This document shows, piece after piece, positions 5,976 through 7,593 of a stretch of DNA of 7,593 nt. Position 1 is the first letter of the stretch, and the number at the start of each line of letters is the position of its first letter. The position numbers were made by a program, and so were the translations under genes. The notes beneath the pieces are model-generated. The model did not search any database, had not been told where the DNA came from, and saw only the letters and a list, made by a program, of their open reading frames with translations. Location of the stretch: assembly GCA_036381835.1 (NCBI GenBank), contig DASVCA010000014.1:1-7593 (forward strand). The letters run 5' to 3'. Origin of the DNA: DASULK01 sp036381835 (GTDB taxonomy: Bacteria; Actinomycetota; Actinomycetes; Mycobacteriales; Micromonosporaceae).

Positions 5976-7235
5976 GTGACTGATCTCCTCGATGACCTGC
6001 TGTGGCGGGGGCTCATCCACGACTCCACCGACCTGGACGACCTACGGGCGCACCTGGGCGCCGGGCCGGTGACGTTCTACGTGGGCTTCGATCCGACCGC
6101 GGCGAGCCTGCACGTCGGCAATTTCGTGCAGGTGCTGACGGCCCGCCGGCTTCAGCTCGCCGGGCACCGTCCGCTGTTGCTGGTGGGCGGGGCGACCGGA
6201 CAGATCGGCGACCCGAAGGAGAGTGCCGAACGGGTCCTCAATCCACCCGAGGTCGTGGCCGGTTGGGTGGAGCGGATTCGGGAGCAGCTGGCGCCCTTCC
6301 TCACCTACCAGGGGGACAACGCCGCGAAGCTCGTCAACAACCTGGACTGGACCGAGCGGATGAACGTGGTCGAGTTCCTGCGGGACGTGGGCAAGCACTT
6401 CCCGGTCAACCGGATGCTGGCCCGCGAGGTGGTCAAGGCCCGCCTGGAGACCGGCATCAGCTTCACCGAGTTCAGCTACCAGTTGCTGCAGGCCAACGAC
6501 TTCTTCGAGCTGCACCGCCGGGAGGGGTGCACGCTGCAGTTCGGTGGCTCGGATCAGTGGGGCAATATCACCGCGGGGGTCGACTACATCCGACGGCGCG
6601 GGGCGGGGCCGGCGCACGCCTTCACGACGCCGCTGGTGACGAAGGCCGACGGAACGAAGTTCGGCAAGACCGAGAGCGGCACCGTCTGGCTCGATCCGAC
6701 CATGACCAGCCCGTACGCCTTCTACCAGTTCTGGATGAACACCGACGACCGCGACGTGTCGCAGTATCTGCGCCTCTTCAGCTTCCGCTCGCACGACGAG
6801 ATCGAGGAGCTGGAGCGGGCCACCGGTGATCAGCCGCAGGCGCGGCAGGCGCAGCGGGCGCTGGCCGAGGAACTGACCACCCTGGTGCACGGGGAACGCC
6901 AGACGCGTGAGGCGATAGCCGCCAGCGAGGCGCTTTTCGGACGGGGATCACTGGACAGACTGGATCCGGACACTCTGCGCGCCGCGCTGACCGAGGCCGG
7001 GCTGATCGAGGTACACGGGGAATTGCCGGACGTGGCCACGTTGTTGCGGGACGCGGGTCTGGTGCCGAGCCTCAAGGAGGCCCGCCGGGTGATCCGCGAA
7101 GGCGGTGCCTACCTCAACAACGAGCGGGTCTCCGACACCGAGGCGCGGCCCGCCTCGGAGCAGCTCCTGCACGGACGGTTCCTCGTCCTACGCCGGGGGA
7201 AGCGGAATTTCGCCGGCGTTCAGCTGGTTAAATAG
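5976..7235 (+). CDS. tyrS: tyrosyl-tRNA synthetase
   Basis: Class I aminoacyl-tRNA synthetase that charges tRNA-Tyr with tyrosine using ATP; cytoplasmic homodimer, 419 residues, the usual bacterial length. The Rossmann catalytic domain shows YVGFDPTAASLHVGN (residues 35-49), in which HVGN is the variant HIGH motif with Asn last, then GGATGQIGDPKES, and YQLLQANDF with Y168, Q172 and D175 matching the tyrosine-binding Y169, Q173 and D176 of Bacillus stearothermophilus TyrRS. FGGSDQWGN follows, and the KMSKS loop appears as KFGKT (228-232). A C-terminal S4-like RNA-binding domain runs from about residue 352 (LKEARRVIREGGAYLNNERV) to the end. The GTG start has a good ribosome binding site. The gene lies 112 bases after the E1-like gene, which carries no obvious functional link to it, and probably has its own promoter. 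Confidence 0.98.
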   Translation: MTDLLDDLLWRGLIHDSTDLDDLRAHLGAGPVTFYVGFDPTAASLHVGNFVQVLTARRLQLAGHRPLLLVGGATGQIGDPKESAERVLNPPEVVAGWVERIREQLAPFLTYQGDNAAKLVNNLDWTERMNVVEFLRDVGKHFPVNRMLAREVVKARLETGISFTEFSYQLLQANDFFELHRREGCTLQFGGSDQWGNITAGVDYIRRRGAGPAHAFTTPLVTKADGTKFGKTESGTVWLDPTMTSPYAFYQFWMNTDDRDVSQYLRLFSFRSHDEIEELERATGDQPQARQAQRALAEELTTLVHGERQTREAIAASEALFGRGSLDRLDPDTLRAALTEAGLIEVHGELPDVATLLRDAGLVPSLKEARRVIREGGAYLNNERVSDTEARPASEQLLHGRFLVLRRGKRNFAGVQLVK

Positions 7236-7275
7236 GTGAGCAACGATTGTGTGATCGGGGTCGCGTGCCGCTGAT

Positions 7276-7305
7276 TTGACGATCGAGGCTTCGGCCCCGT
7301 AACTT
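7276..7305 (+). promoter_or_regulatory. candidate housekeeping-sigma promoter
   Basis: TTGACG (7276-7281) and TAACTT (7300-7305) are separated by 18 bases. The -35 matches five of six consensus bases, and the -10 fits TAnnnT. Transcription would start near 7311-7313 and read rightward. It is the best promoter match in the window and begins 41 bases after the tyrS stop, so it serves a downstream gene. Confidence 0.6.
7284..7299 (+). terminator. UUCG-capped hairpin, possible tyrS terminator
   Basis: CGAGGC and GCCCCG fold around the loop TTCG, with five pairs and one A/C mismatch (7286/7297). The closing C-G pair makes the exceptionally stable cUUCGg tetraloop. TAACTTTCTCTCT follows, a partly U-rich tail, so this could terminate tyrS. 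It lies wholly inside the spacer of the promoter candidate 7276-7305. Confidence 0.4.
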
Positions 7306-7374
7306 TCTCTCTGCCCGCGGGGGACGCGGCCGGAAGGGATGAAGGTCCCGGACCGACCGTCCTGCGGGATGATC

Positions 7375-7405
7375 CCCGGCCTCGGGTACGTTGTACGAGG
7401 CTGGG
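7375..7405 (+). repeat. strong 10-pair hairpin in the tyrS-downstream region
   Basis: CCCGGCCTCG (7375-7384) pairs with CGAGGCTGGG (7396-7405) with nine Watson-Crick pairs and one G.U (7378/7402), leaving the 11-base loop GGTACGTTGTA. The loop holds TACGTT, a -10-like hexamer, and two GTAC half-sites touch the stem. No U-tract follows. It could be a terminator, a leader RNA structure or a DNA-binding dyad. Confidence 0.6.
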
Positions 7406-7465
7406 ACGGGCGGTGCGGATCCGACCCCCGAGCAGGGTGGGACGGAGCTGCGAAACCGGCCGGTT

Positions 7466-7471
7466 TAGACT
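7466..7471 (+). promoter_or_regulatory. second candidate -10 element
   Basis: TAGACT fits TAnnnT and sits in an A/T-richer pocket (GGTTTAGACTTCTCTC). No good -35 is present 16-18 bases upstream. If used, transcription would start near 7478, inside the hairpin at 7475-7491. Weakly supported. Confidence 0.3.
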
Positions 7472-7474
7472 TCT

Positions 7475-7491
7475 CTCGGCAGGGAGCCGGG
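7475..7491 (+). repeat. short hairpin after the second -10 candidate
   Basis: CTCGGC (7475-7480) pairs with GCCGGG (7486-7491) with five Watson-Crick pairs and one U.G, around the loop AGGGA. It may fold in a leader transcript from the 7276-7305 promoter. Chance occurrence is possible in DNA of this composition. Confidence 0.35.
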
Positions 7492-7541
7492 CGACGTGGT
7501 GGAGAGCTGCGGCGGCCGTCCTGTCGGACCCACATGATTCG

Positions 7542-7586
7542 GCTGGTGGTTCTGGTTGTATGATTGTGGGCCGCTGGTTGGTTCTG
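7542..7586 (+). repeat. imperfect direct repeat pair
   Basis: GCTGGTGGTTCTG (7542-7554) recurs as GCTGGTTGGTTCTG (7573-7586), identical apart from one inserted T, with starts 31 bases apart. Between them lies TATGAT (7559-7564). The role is unknown; a tandem regulatory site or a duplicated piece of a leader transcript would both fit. Confidence 0.55.
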
Positions 7587-7593
7587 CATTTCG

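Larger units (their letters stand above)
7236..7593 (+). other. 358-base gene-free structured region downstream of tyrS
   Basis: No credible coding sequence is seen on either strand; the short frames here lack family motifs. The region is noticeably more T-rich in places than the genes and holds candidate promoters, several hairpins and an imperfect direct repeat, listed separately. This resembles a multi-promoter leader feeding a gene beyond the right edge. An rRNA operon is a reasonable guess given the number of promoter-like and hairpin elements and the absence of an ORF, but no 16S 5' sequence, boxA or other rRNA landmark is reached. Confidence 0.5.

Noticed and set aside
4241..6028. 595-residue open frame on the - strand opposite the E1-like gene
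   Set aside because: It is antisense to a gene with clear catalytic motifs, has arginine/glycine-rich low-complexity composition and shows no family motif. High-GC codon bias commonly leaves such frames open.
5906..7260. TGTGATCGG occurring in both gaps flanking tyrS (5906-5914 and 7250-7258)
   Set aside because: A nine-base match between two gaps of this size is not unlikely by chance, and nothing else links the copies.
7559..7564. TATGAT as a third -10 element
   Set aside because: The hexamer is good, but no recognisable -35 lies at a workable distance. It is kept only as a note within the direct-repeat entry.
7188..7589. 133-residue open frame on the - strand after tyrS
   Set aside because: It has no recognisable domain, starts near the window edge and overlaps the tyrS 3' end and all the promoter-like elements. 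It could be real but nothing supports it.

Overview
The window is high-GC (roughly 70%) bacterial DNA with all five recognisable genes on the + strand. GTG starts, G/C third codon positions, an arginine gene pair with an ATGA overlap and mpg-tyrS proximity point to an actinomycete; a member of the Micromonosporales or Pseudonocardiales is my best guess, but genus-level placement is inference.

Layout. (1) 1-2555: end of an arginine operon, with argG (argininosuccinate synthase, 5' end cut off by the window edge) coupled to argH (argininosuccinate lyase). Together they turn citrulline and aspartate into arginine and fumarate. (2) 2556-2630: a short gap almost filled by a long imperfect hairpin (2563-2613) followed at once by a -10-like TACTCT seven bases before an ATG. 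This looks like an argH terminator backed against a leaderless promoter. (3) 2631-3311: mpg, a 3-methyladenine DNA glycosylase of the AAG family. (4) 3312-3478: a gap with small GC-rich hairpins and a good ribosome binding site. (5) 3479-5863: a 794-residue AceE-type (homodimeric) 2-oxoacid dehydrogenase E1 / transketolase-fold enzyme. It keeps the AceE active-site residues but has a shorter N-terminus than E. coli AceE and no E2 or E3 gene beside it. (6) 5976-7235: tyrS, tyrosyl-tRNA synthetase. (7) 7236-7593: 358 bases without a convincing gene, holding a TTGACG-18-TAACTT promoter candidate, a UUCG-capped hairpin, a strong 10-pair hairpin, a second -10-like site with a downstream hairpin, and an imperfect direct repeat. 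This looks like a regulatory leader for something beyond the window. A ribosomal RNA operon is a plausible guess, but no 16S sequence is reached.

Most of the window is core metabolism, DNA repair and translation. The least ordinary parts are the compact orphan AceE homologue, the argH-mpg hairpin/promoter junction, and the structured region after tyrS. No mobile element, CRISPR array, tRNA or obvious foreign island is visible, and the - strand carries no convincing gene.
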